Shown here in pieces: positions 54,731 to 64,000 of a stretch of DNA of 64,000 bases. The notes beneath the pieces are model-generated. The model was given only the letters and a program-made list of their open reading frames with translations. It was not told the DNA's origin and made no database searches. Origin of the DNA: Calliopsis andreniformis (Eukaryota; Arthropoda; Insecta; Hymenoptera; Andrenidae); contig NW_027480494.1 in assembly GCF_051401765.1 (NCBI RefSeq), positions 2,170,001-2,234,000 on the forward strand. The letters run 5' to 3'. A program made the position numbers and the translations under genes. Within the stretch, counting starts at the first letter, position 1; every line of letters starts with the position of its first letter.

Positions 54731-55580
54731 GCAGCCAGAGCCAGAGCCACAGCAGCCGTAGACATAGCCATAGCCTTGGCAGCCATAGACATAACCATAG
54801 CCATTGCAGCCATAGCCATAGCCATAGCAGCCAATGCCATAGCCATAGCCATAGCAGCTGTAGCCATTGCCAAAGCGGCCATAGCCATAGACACAGCAGC
54901 CTTAGCCATAGCCATAGCCATAGCAGACATAGCCATAGCCATAGCCATAGCCGCCTTAGACATAGCCATAGTCATAGCAGCCATAGCCATAGCCATAGCC
55001 ATAGCAGCCACAGCCATAGATATAGACATAGCCATACCAGCCATAGCAGCCATAGCGATAGCCATAGCAGCCATAGGCATACCCATAGCAGCCGGAGCCA
55101 GAGCCACAGCAGGCGTAGGCATAGCCATAGCCTTAGCAGCCATAGCCATAACCATACCCATAGCAGCCATAGTCATAGCCATAGCAGCCATTGCAATGGC
55201 CATAGCAGCCATAGCCATAGCCATACCCATAGCAGCCATAGCCATAGCCATAGCAGACATAACCACAGCCATAGCAGCCATAGCCATAGCCATAGCAGCC
55301 ATAGCCATAGCCATAGCAGCCATAGGCATAGCCATACCCATAGCAGCCATAGCCATAGCCATAGCAGTCATAGCCATAGACATAGCCATAGCAGCCATAG
55401 CCATAGCCATAGCCATAGCAGACATAGCCATAGCCATAGCAGCCATAGCTATAGCCATACCCATAGCAGCCATAGCCATAGCCATAGCAGTCATGGCCAT
55501 AGCCATAGACAAGGCAGCCATAATCATAGCCACAGCCATGGCAGCCATAGCCATAACCATAGCAGCCATAGCCATAGCCA
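54731..55580. repeat. ~850-bp duplicated segment, copy 1 (offset 3,102 bp)
   Basis: Contains variants confined to the right domain: GCAGGCGTAGGC near 55110, CAGCCATTGCAATGGCC near 55190 and GACAAGGCAGCC near 55508. The segment recurs at 57833-58682. Differences include CACAGCCATAGATATAGAC near 55010 against CATAGCCATAGACATAGAC in the partner. Confidence 0.85.
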
Positions 55581-55615
55581 TAGCCATAACCATAGCAGCC
55601 ATAGCCATAGCCATA

Positions 55616-56326
55616 GCAGCCATTGCCATAGCCATTGCAGCCATAACCACAGCCATAGCAGCCATAGCCATAGCCATAGCAGCCATAGGCATAGCCATAG
55701 CAGCCAGAGCCAGAGCCGCAGCAGCCGTAGACATAGCCATAGCCTTAGCAGCCATAGAGGTAACCATAGCCATAGCAGCAATAGCCATTGCCATAGCTGC
55801 CATGGCCATGGCCATAGTAGCCAAAGCCATAGCCATAGCAGCCATAGCCATAGACATAGACATAGCCATAGCAGCCATAGCCATAGCCATAGCCATAGCC
55901 ATAGCCATAGCAGCCATAGCCATAGCCGTAGCAGCCATAGCCATACCCATAGCAGCCATTGCAGCCATAGCGATAGCCATAGCAGCCATAGGCATACCCA
56001 TAGCAGCCGGAGCCAGAGCCACAGCAGCCGTAGACATAGCCACAGCCTTAGCATCCATAGCCATAACCATAGCCATAGCAGCCATAGCCATAGCCATAGC
56101 AGTCATAGCCATAGCCATAGCCATAACAGCCATAGCCATAGCAGCCATAGCCATAGCCATAGCCATAGCCGTAGCAGCCATAGTCATAGCCATAGCAGCC
56201 ATAGCCATAGCCATAGCAGCCATAGCCATAGCCAGAGCAGCCATAGCCAAAGCCATAGCAGCCATAGCCATAGCCATAGCAGACATAGGCATAGCCATAC
56301 CCATAGCAGCCATAGCCATAGCCATA
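55616..56326. repeat. 711-bp tandem repeat, copy 1 of 3
   Basis: The CCATTGCCATAGCCATTGC box, the GAGGTAACC variant and the palindrome (55799) mark the unit. Each recurs at +711 and +1,422 bp. 711 is a multiple of three, so frames are kept across copies. Confidence 0.9.
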
Positions 56327-57037
56327 GCAGCCATTGCCATAGCCATTGCAGCCATAACCACAGCCATAGCAGCCATAGCCATAGCCATAGCAGCCATAGG
56401 CATAGCCATAGCAGCCAGAGCCAGAGCCGCAGCAGCCGTAGACATAGCCATAGCCTTAGCAGCCATAGAGGTAACCATAGCCATAGCAGCAATAGCCATT
56501 GCCATAGCTGCCATGGCCATGGCCATAGTAGCCAAAGCCATAGCCATAGCAGCCATAGCCATAGACATAGACATAGCCATAGCAGCCATAGCCATAGCCA
56601 TAGCCATAGCCATAGCCATAGCAGCCATAGCCATAGCCGTAGCAGCCATAGCCATACCCATAGCAGCCATTGCAGCCATAGCGATAGCCATAGCAGCCAT
56701 AGGCATACCCATAGCAGCCGGAGCCAGAGCCACAGCAGCCGTAGACATAGCCACAGCCTTAGCATCCATAGCCATAACCATAGCCATAGCAGCCATAGCC
56801 ATAGCCATAGCAGTCATAGCCATAGCCATAGCCATAACAGCCATAGCCATAGCAGCCATAGCCATAGCCATAGCCATAGCCGTAGCAGCCATAGTCATAG
56901 CCATAGCAGCCATAGCCATAGCCATAGCAGCCATAGCCATAGCCAGAGCAGCCATAGCCAAAGCCATAGCAGCCATAGCCATAGCCATAGCAGACATAGG
57001 CATAGCCATACCCATAGCAGCCATAGCCATAGCCATA
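56327..57037. repeat. 711-bp tandem repeat, copy 2 of 3
   Basis: Palindrome at 56510, exactly 711 bp after copy 1. I saw no difference from copy 1 in the shared boxes. Confidence 0.9.
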
Positions 57038-57748
57038 GCAGCCATTGCCATAGCCATTGCAGCCATAACCACAGCCATAGCAGCCATAGCCATAGCCATA
57101 GCAGCCATAGGCATAGCCATAGCAGCCAGAGCCAGAGCCGCAGCAGCCGTAGACATAGCCATAGCCTTAGCAGCCATAGAGGTAACCATAGCCATAGCAG
57201 CAATAGCCATTGCCATAGCTGCCATGGCCATGGCCATAGTAGCCAAAGCCATAGCCATAGCAGCCATAGCCATAGACATAGACATAGCCATAGCAGCCAT
57301 AGCCATAGCCATAGCCATAGCCATAGCCATAGCAGCCATAGCCATAGCCGTAGCAGCCATAGCCATACCCATAGCAGCCATTGCAGCCATAGCGATAGCC
57401 ATAGCAGCCATAGGCATACCCATAGCAGCCGGAGCCAGAGCCACAGCAGCCGTAGACATAGCCACAGCCTTAGCATCCATAGCCATAACCATAGCCACAG
57501 CAGCCATAGCCATAGCCACAGCAGTCATAGCCATAGCCATAGCCATAACAGCCATAGCCATAGCAGCCATAGCCATAGCCATAGCCATAGCCGTAGCAGC
57601 CATAGTCATAGCCATAGCAGCCATAGCCATAGCCATAGCAGCCATAGCCATAGCCAGAGCAGCCATAGCCAAAGCCATAGCAGCCATAGCCATAGCCATA
57701 GCAGACATAGGCATAGCCATACCCATAGCAGCCATAGCCATAGCCATA
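57038..57748. repeat. 711-bp tandem repeat, copy 3 of 3
   Basis: Palindrome at 57221. Two substitutions to CCACAGCAG near 57495 and 57516 distinguish it from the earlier copies. It ends where CATAGCAATAGCC replaces CATTGCCATAGCC near 57760. Confidence 0.9.
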
Positions 57749-57832
57749 GCAGCCATAGCAATAGCCATAGCAGCCATAACCACAGCCATAGCAGCCATAG
57801 CCATAGCCATAGCAGCCATAGCCATAGCCATA

Positions 57833-58682
57833 GCAGCCAGAGCCAGAGCCACAGCAGCCGTAGACATAGCCATAGCCTTGGCAGCCATAGACATAACCAT
57901 AGCCATTGCAGCCATAGCCATAGCCATAGCAGCCAATGCCATAGCCATAGCCATAGCAGCTGTAGCCATTGCCAAAGCGGCCATAGCCATAGACACAGCA
58001 GCCTTAGCCATAGCCATAGCCATAGCAGACATAGCCATAGCCATAGCCATAGCCGCCTTAGACATAGCCATAGTCATAGCAGCCATAGCCATAGCCATAG
58101 CCATAGCAGCCATAGCCATAGACATAGACATAGCCATACCAGCCATAGCAGCCATAGCGATAGCCATAGCAGCCATAGGCATACCCATAGCAGCCGGAGC
58201 CAGAGCCACAGCAGGCGTAGGCATAGCCATAGCCTTAGCAGCCATAGCCATAACCATACCCATAGCAGCCATAGTCATAGCCATAGCAGCCATTGCAATG
58301 GCCATAGCAGCCATAGCCATAGCCATACCCATAGCAGCCATAGCCATAGCCATAGCAGACATAACCACAGCCATAGCAGCCATAGCCATAGCCATAGCAG
58401 CCATAGCCATAGCCATAGCAGCCATAGGCATAGCCATACCCATAGCAGCCATAGCCATAGCCATAGCAGTCATAGCCATAGACATAGCCATAGCAGCCAT
58501 AGCCATAGCCATAGCCATAGCAGACATAGCCATAGCCATAGCAGCCATAGACATAGCCATACCCATAGCAGCCATAGCCATAGCCATAGCAGTCATGGCC
58601 ATAGCCATAGACAAGGCAGCCATAATCATAGCCACAGCCATGGCAGCCATAGCCATAACCATAGCAGCCATAGCCATAGCCT
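57833..58682. repeat. ~850-bp duplicated segment, copy 2 (offset 3,102 bp)
   Basis: Partner of 54731-55580, lying on the other side of the 711-bp array. The pair therefore brackets that array like the ends of a larger duplicated unit. The right edge is near 58682, where CCTTAGCAGAC replaces the partner's CATAACCATAGC. Confidence 0.85.
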
Positions 58683-58964
58683 TAGCAGACATAACCACAG
58701 CCATAGCAGCCATAGCCATAGCCATAGCAGCCATAGCCATAGCCATAGCAGCCAGAGCCAGGGCCACAGCAGCCGTAGACATAGCCATAGCCTTAGCAGC
58801 CATAGAAATATCCATAACCATAGCAGCCATAGCCATAGCCATAGCAGCCAGAGCCATGGCCATAGTAGCAAAAGCCATAGCCATAGCATCCATAGCCAAA
58901 GACATAGCCATAGCAGACAGAGCCATAGCCATAGCCATAGCTATAGCAGCCATAGCCATAGCCA

Positions 58965-59873
58965 TAGCAGCCATAGCCACAGCCATAGCCGTAGCAGCCG
59001 TATCCATAGCCATAGCCATAGCAGCCGTATCCACAGCCATAGTAGCCATAGCCATAGCCATAGCAGCCATAACCGTAGCCATAGCAGCCATAGCGATAGC
59101 CATAGCAGCCGTAGGCAGAGCCATAGCAGCCATAGCTATATCCATAGCAGACACACACATAGCCACAGCCATAGCAGCCGTAATCATAGCCATAGCCATA
59201 GCAGCCAATGCCATAGCCATAGCCATAGCAGCTGTAGCCATTGCCAAAGCGGCCATAGCCATAGCCACAGCAGCCTTAGCCATAGCCATAGCCATAGCAG
59301 ACATAGCCATAGCCATAGCCATAGCAGCCTTGGCCGTAGCCATAGTCATAGCAGACATAGCCATAGCCATAGCCATAGCAGCCATAGCCATAGCCATAGC
59401 AGCCGTAGCCATAGCAGCCATTGCCATAGCCATTGCAGCCATAACCACAGCCATAGCAGCCATAGCCATAGCCATAGCAGCCATAGGCATAGCCATAGCA
59501 GCCAGAGCCAGAGCCGCAGCAGCCGTACACATAGCCATAGCCTTAGCAGCCATAGACATAACCATAGCCATAGCAGCAATAGCCATTGCCATAGCTGCCA
59601 TAGCCATGGCCATAGTAGCCAAAGCCATAGCCATAGCAGCCATAGCCATAGACATAGACATAGCCATAGCAGCCATAGCCATAGCCATAGCCATAGCCAT
59701 AGCCATAGCAGCCATAGCCATAGCCGTAGCAGCCATAGCCATACCCATAGCAGCCATAGCAGCCATAGCGATAGCCATAGCAGCCATAGGCATACCCATA
59801 GCAGCCGGAGCCAGAGCCACAGCAGCCGTAGACATAGCCATAGCCTTAGCATCCATAGCCATAACCATAGCCA
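58965..59873. repeat. 909-bp tandem duplication, copy 1
   Basis: The CCGTAGCAGCCGTATCC, ACACACAC, CCGTAATCATAGCC and CCGTACACATAGCC variants recur 909 bp later. The CCGTACACATAGCC variant (near 59524) occurs only in this pair. 909 is a multiple of three. Confidence 0.9.
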
Positions 59874-60782
59874 TAGCAGCCATAGCCACAGCCATAGCCG
59901 TAGCAGCCGTATCCATAGCCATAGCCATAGCAGCCGTATCCACAGCCATAGTAGCCATAGCCATAGCCATAGCAGCCATAACCGTAGCCATAGCAGCCAT
60001 AGCGATAGCCATAGCAGCCGTAGGCAGAGCCATAGCAGACATAGCTATATCCATAGCAGACACACACATAGCCACAGCCATAGCAGCCGTAATCATAGCC
60101 ATAGCCATAGCAGCCAATGCCATAGCCATAGCCATAGCAGCTGTAGCCATTGCCAAAGCGGCCATAGCCATAGCCACAGCAGCCTTAGCCATAGCCATAG
60201 CCATAGCAGACATAGCCATAGCCATAGCCATAGCAGCCTTGGCCGTAGCCATAGTCATAGCAGACATAGCCATAGCCATAGCCATAGCAGCCATAGCCAT
60301 AGCCATAGCAGCCGTAGCCATAGCAGCCATTGCCATAGCCATTGCAGCCATAACCACAGCCATAGCAGCCATAGCCATAGCCATAGCAGCCATAGGCATA
60401 GCCATAGCAGCCAGAGCCAGAGCCGCAGCAGCCGTACACATAGCCATAGCCTTAGCAGCCATAGACATAACCATAGCCATAGCAGCAATAGCCATTGCCA
60501 TAGCTGCCATAGCCATGGCCATAGTAGCCAAAGCCATAGCCATAGCAGCCATAGCCATAGACATAGACATAGCCATAGCAGCCATAGCCATAGCCATAGC
60601 CATAGCCATAGCCATAGCAGCCATAGCCATAGCCGTAGCAGCCATAGCCATACCCATAGCAGCCATAGCAGCCATAGCGATAGCCATAGCAGCCATAGGC
60701 ATACCCATAGCAGCCGGAGCCAGAGCCACAGCAGCCGTAGACATAGCCATAGCCTTAGCATCCATAGCCATAACCATAGCCA
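59874..60782. repeat. 909-bp tandem duplication, copy 2
   Basis: Direct partner of 58965-59873. One difference noted is CAGACATAGCTATATCC near 60036 against CAGCCATAGCTATATCC in copy 1. Confidence 0.9.
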
Positions 60783-62249
60783 TAGCAGCCATAGCCATAG
60801 CCATAGCAGTCATAGCCATAGCCATAGCCATAACAGCCATAGCCATAGCAGCCATAGCCATAGCCATAGCAATAACCGTAGCAGCCATAGCCATAGCCAT
60901 AGCAGCCATAGCCATAGCCATAGCAGCCATAGCCATAGCCAGAGCAGCCATAGCCAAAGCCATAGCAGCCATAGCCATAGCCATAGCAGACATAGGCATA
61001 GCCATATCCATAGCAGCCATAGCCATAGCCATAGCAGTCATAGCTATAGCCATAGCCATAGCAGCCATAGCCATAGCCATAGCCATACCCATAGCAGCCA
61101 TAGCCATAGCCATAGCCGCCATAGCCATAGCCATTAACCATAGCAGCCATAGCCATAGCCATAGCCATAGCAGCCATAGCCATAGCAATAGCAGCCATAG
61201 CAATAGCCATAGCAGCCATAACCACAGCCATAGCAGCCATAGCCATAGCCATAGCAGCCATAGGCATAGCCATAGCAGCCAGACCCAGAGCCACAGCAGC
61301 CGTAGACATAGCCATAGCCTTGGCAGCCATAGACATAACCATAGCCATAGCAGCCATAGCCATAGCCATAGCAGCAATAGCCATGGCCATAGTAGCCAAA
61401 GCCATAGCCATAGCAGCCATATCCATAGACATAGCCATAGCAGCCATAGCCATAGCCACAGCCATAGCCATTGCCATAGCAGCCATAGCCATAGCCATAG
61501 CAGCCATAGCCATAGGCATAGCAGCCATAGCCATAGCCATAGCAGCCATAGCCATAGCCATGGCAGTCATAGCCATAGCCATAGCCATAACAGCCATAGC
61601 CATGGCAGCCATAGCCATAGCCATAGCCATAGTCATAGCAGCCATAGCCATAGCCATAGCAGCCATAGCCATAGCCATAGCAGCCATTGCGATAGCCATA
61701 TCATCCATAGGCATACCCATAGCTGCCGGAGCCAGAGCCACAGCAGCCGTAGACATAGCCATAGCCTTAGCAGCCATAGAAATATCCATAACCATAGCAG
61801 CCATAGCCATAGCCATAGCAGCCACAGCCATGGCCATAGTAGCAAAAGCCATAGCCATAGCATCCATAGCCAAAGATATAGCCATAGCAGCCAGAGCCAT
61901 AGCCATAGCGATAGCTATAGCAGCCATAGCCATAGCCATAGCAGCCATAGCCACAGCCATAGCCATAGCCATACCAGCCGTAGGCAGAGCCATAGCAGCC
62001 ATAGATGTATCCATAGCAGACACACACATAGCCACAGCCATAGCAGACATAATCATAGCCATAGCCATAGCAGCCAATGCCATAGCTATAGCCATAGCAG
62101 CTGTAGCCATTGCCAAAGCGGCCATAGCCGTAGCCACAGCAGCCTTAGCCATAGCCATAGCCATAGCAGACATAGCCATAGCCATAGCCATAGCAGCCTT
62201 GGCCGTAGCCATAGTCATAGCAGACATAGCCATAGCCATAGCCATAGCA
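60783..62249. repeat. Compact canonical cycle in the right domain
   Basis: Holds the last TTAACC box of the window (stop triplet ending at 61137), then the CCAGACCCAGAGCC box, ATGGCCATAGTAGCCAAAGCC, GGCAGTC, the TGCCGGAGCCAGAGCC box, GCAAAAGCC and ACACACAC boxes in the usual order. The part with GCCGTATCC is missing: near 61970 the text jumps to CATACCAGCCGTAGGC. Private variants are CATATCATCC near 61700 and AAAGATATAGCC near 61873. Confidence 0.75.
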
Positions 62250-62600
62250 GCCATAGCCATAGCCATAGCAGTCATGGCCATAGCCATAGACAAGGCAGCC
62301 ATAATCATAGCCACAGCCATAGCAGCCATAGCCAACACCATAGCAGCCATAGCCATAGCCATAGCAGACATAACCACATCCATAGCAGCCATAGCCATAG
62401 CCATAGCAGCCATAGCCATAGCCATAGCAGCCATAGGCATAGCCATACCCATAGCAGCCATAGCCATAGCCATAGCAGTCATAGCCATAGACATAGCCAT
62501 AGCAGCCATAGCCATAGCCATAGCCATAGCAGACATAGCCATAGCCATAGCAGCCATAGCCATAGCCATACCCATAGCAGCCATAGCCATAGCCATAGCA
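62250..62600. repeat. 351-bp tandem duplication, copy 1
   Basis: GTCATGGCC (62271 and 62622) and GACATAACCACATCC (62367 and 62718) are both spaced 351 bp. Edges fall in plain hexamers and are approximate. Confidence 0.85.
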
Positions 62601-62951
62601 GCCATAGCCATAGCCATAGCAGTCATGGCCATAGCCATAGACAAGGCAGTCATAATCATAGCCACAGCCATAGCAGCCATAGCCATAACCATAGCAGCCA
62701 TAGCCATAGCCATAGCAGACATAACCACATCCATAGCAGCCATAGCCAAAGCCATAGCAGCCATAGCCATAGCCATAGCAGCCATAGGCATAGCCATACC
62801 CATAGCAGCCATAGCCATAGCCATAGCAGTCATAGCCATAGACATAGCCATAGCAGCCATAGCCATAGCCATAGCCATAGCAGACATAGCCATAGCCATA
62901 GCAGCCATAGCCATAGCCATACCCATAGCAGCCATAGCCATAGCCATAGCA
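62601..62951. repeat. 351-bp tandem duplication, copy 2
   Basis: Partner of 62250-62600. Differences include CAAGGCAGTC against CAAGGCAGCC, CCATAACC against CCAACACC, and CCAAAGCC against CCATAGCC. Confidence 0.85.
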
Positions 62952-63269
62952 GCCATAACCATAGCCATAGCAGCCATAGCGATAGACAAAGCAGCCGTAG
63001 GCAGAGCCATAGCAGCCATAGCTATATCCATAGCAGACACACACATAGCCACAGCCATAGCAGCCATAATCATAGCCATAGCCATAGCAGCCAGAGCCAG
63101 AGCCACAGCAGCCGTAGTCATAGCCATAGCCTTAGCAGCCATAGACGGAACCAGAGCCATAGCAGCCATAGCCATACCCATAGCTGCCATAGCCATGGCC
63201 ATTGTAGCCAAAGCCATAGCCATAGCAGCCATAGCCATAGACATAGCCATAGCAGCCATAGCCAATGCC

Positions 63270-63475
63270 ATAGCCATGGCCATAGCAGCCATAGCCATAC
63301 CCATAGCTGCCATAGCCATAGCCATAGCAGACATAGCCATAGCCATAGCCATAGCAGCCATACCCATAGCCATAGCAGCCATAGCCATAGCCATAGCAGC
63401 CATAGCCGTAGCCATAGCAGCCATAGCCATGGCCATAGCAGCCATAACCATAGCCATAGCAGCCATAGCGATAGC
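63270..63475. repeat. 249-bp spaced duplication, copy 1
   Basis: CATGGCCATAGC, TACCCATAGCTGCC and CCATACCCATAGCC recur at +249 bp. About 43 bp between the copies (CAAAGCAGCCGTAGGCAGAGCC...CATCC) are not shared. Confidence 0.82.
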
Positions 63476-63518
63476 CAAAGCAGCCGTAGGCAGAGCCATA
63501 GCCTTAGCATCCATAGCC

Positions 63519-63724
63519 ATAGCCATGGCCATAGCAGCCATAGCCATACCCATAGCTGCCATAGCCATAGCCATAGCAGACATAGCCATAGCCATAGCCA
63601 TAGCAGCCATACCCATAGCCATAGCAGCCATAGCCATAGCCATAGCAGCCATAGCCGTAGCCATAGCAGCCATAGCCATGGCCATAGCAGCCATAACCAT
63701 AGCCATAGCAGCCATAGCGATAGC
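63519..63724. repeat. 249-bp spaced duplication, copy 2
   Basis: Partner of 63270-63475. It is followed by GATAGCCATTGCAGCC, where copy 1 is followed by GATAGCCAAAGCAGCC. The array continues to the end of the window. Confidence 0.82.
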
Positions 63725-64000
63725 CATTGCAGCCATAACCACAGCCATAGCTGCCATAGCCATGGCCATAGTAGCCAAAGCCATAGCCATAGCAGCCATA
63801 GCCATAGACATAGACATAGCCATAGCAGCCATAGCCATAGCCATAGCCATAGCCATAGCAGCCATAACCATAGCCGTAGCAGCCATAGCCACAGCCATAG
63901 CAGCCATAGCAGTCATAGCGATAGCCATAGCAGCCATAGGCATACCCATAGCAGCCGGAGCCAGAGCCACAGCAGCCGTAGACATAGCCATAGCCTTAGC

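Larger units (their letters stand above)
52078..61137 (+). other. Longest repeat-derived open frame, 3,019 codons, not called as a gene
   Basis: Starts as Ala-Ile repeats, switches to Ser-His repeats at the CACTAACC variant box near 53165, and continues to the TAA of the box at 61135-61137. It is long only because the right domain has no intact TTAACC box between 53.2 and 61.1 kb, and because the duplications inside it (711 and 909 bp) are multiples of three. No protein family is recognisable. Confidence 0.9.
52744..61377 (-). other. Minus-strand repeat-derived open frame, 2,877 codons, not called as a gene
   Basis: Begins as Leu-Trp repeats, becomes Ala-Met repeats at the box near 61137, and becomes Gly-Tyr-Cys repeats at the box near 53165 before stopping at CCTCAGCATCC. 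All three minus frames of the monomer lack stops, so long frames of this kind are expected. Three unrelated compositions in one frame argue against a real product. Confidence 0.9.
1..64000. repeat. Megasatellite-scale tandem array, 21-bp monomer (AGC plus three AGCCAT)
   Basis: Every line of the window is built from the hexamer AGCCAT and the triplet AGC. The commonest unit is 21 bp, AGC-(AGCCAT)3. Units with one, two, four or five hexamers are interspersed. The ideal monomer is 7 A, 7 C, 4 G and 3 T, so it is about 52% GC with a strong strand asymmetry: A and C together make up two thirds of the + strand. No non-repetitive stretch is visible anywhere, including both ends, so the true array exceeds 64 kb. 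Recurring substitutions divide it into higher-order blocks, which are described separately. Size, homogeneity and higher-order structure fit eukaryotic satellite DNA. Position in a genome (centromeric, subtelomeric, interstitial) cannot be read from the sequence. Assembly collapse or expansion is possible in DNA of this kind. Confidence 0.98.

Noticed and set aside
52744..61377. A giant Ala-Met or Leu-Trp repeat protein on the minus strand
   Set aside because: It follows directly from reading the hexamer in stop-free frames; one frame strings three unrelated compositions together.
1..64000. CRISPR array
   Set aside because: Repeats abut each other with no unique spacers of constant length, and no cas genes are present.
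1..64000. Telomeric repeat or simple microsatellite
   Set aside because: No telomere-type G-rich hexamer is present, and the repeat has 21-bp and kilobase-scale order that a simple hexanucleotide microsatellite would not show.
1..64000. Alpha-satellite-like centromere with CENP-B boxes
   Set aside because: The monomer is 21 bp, not about 171 bp. The TTCG core of the CENP-B box is essentially missing: I saw only one CGAA, near 2523.
1..64000. Bacterial repeat-protein gene (ice-nucleation, RTX or similar)
   Set aside because: No ribosome-binding site, terminal domains or conserved repeat residues, and no reading frame survives the recurrent single-base shifts.

Overview
The whole 64 kb window is tandem repeat. 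Neither end leaves the array, so it is a fragment of something longer. The base motif is the hexamer AGCCAT. It is organised mainly as a 21-bp monomer, AGC followed by three AGCCAT units, with longer and shorter (AGCCAT)n versions mixed in. I found no unique sequence, no tRNA or rRNA, no recognisable insertion sequence or transposon, and no gene that I can defend. A homogeneous array of this size with layered higher-order repeats is typical of eukaryotic satellite or megasatellite DNA. The sequence gives no basis for naming a species, and no bacterial or phage features are visible.

The monomers carry substitutions that recur in a fixed order, so the array is built from larger higher-order blocks. 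The usual order on the + strand is: a box with TTAACC; a CCAGACCCAGAGCC box; ATGGCCATAGTAGCCAAAGCC; GGCAGTC; a TGCCGGAGCCAGAGCC box; CATCCATAGCCAAAGAC; GCCGTATCC; GCAGACACACACATAGCC; CCAATGCC; CCTTGGCCGTAGCC; a CCAGAGCCAGAGCCGCAGC box; a palindromic GCCATGGCCATGGC box; a CAGCCGGAGCCAGAGCC box; CAGTCATAGCTATAGCC; and the next TTAACC. A complete cycle is about 2.13 kb (for example 20.10-22.23, 26.91-29.04 and 41.06-43.20 kb). Many cycles are shortened or lengthened by unequal exchange.

Layout: 0-3.1 kb is a left domain without the TTAACC box. 3.1-12.7 kb is a tandem pair of ~4.9-kb units. 12.7-15.1 kb is a variant cycle. 15.1-20.5 kb reappears at 30.6-35.9 kb. 19.7-23.8 kb reappears at 26.5-30.6 and 40.7-44.5 kb. 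24.0-26.5 kb reappears at 36.1-38.6 and 45.9-48.4 kb. 39.4-41.1 kb is an 811-bp tandem pair. 46.6-52.7 kb is a 3,034-bp tandem pair. From 52.7 kb to the end the TTAACC box is nearly absent, and the array is made of smaller local duplications (711, 909, 351 and 249 bp) plus a sequence variant confined to this end.

Long open frames occur in five of six frames. They follow from the repeat: four hexamer-derived triplets contain no stop on the minus strand in any frame, and two plus frames are open. They encode Ala-Ile, Ser-His, Ala-Met, Leu-Trp or Gly-Tyr-Cys dipeptide runs. The frame switches inside every TTAACC-containing cycle, and substitutions fall without regard to codon position. I therefore call no CDS. 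The minus-strand Gly-Tyr-Cys frame superficially resembles high-glycine/tyrosine keratin-associated proteins; I record this as a low-confidence resemblance only.
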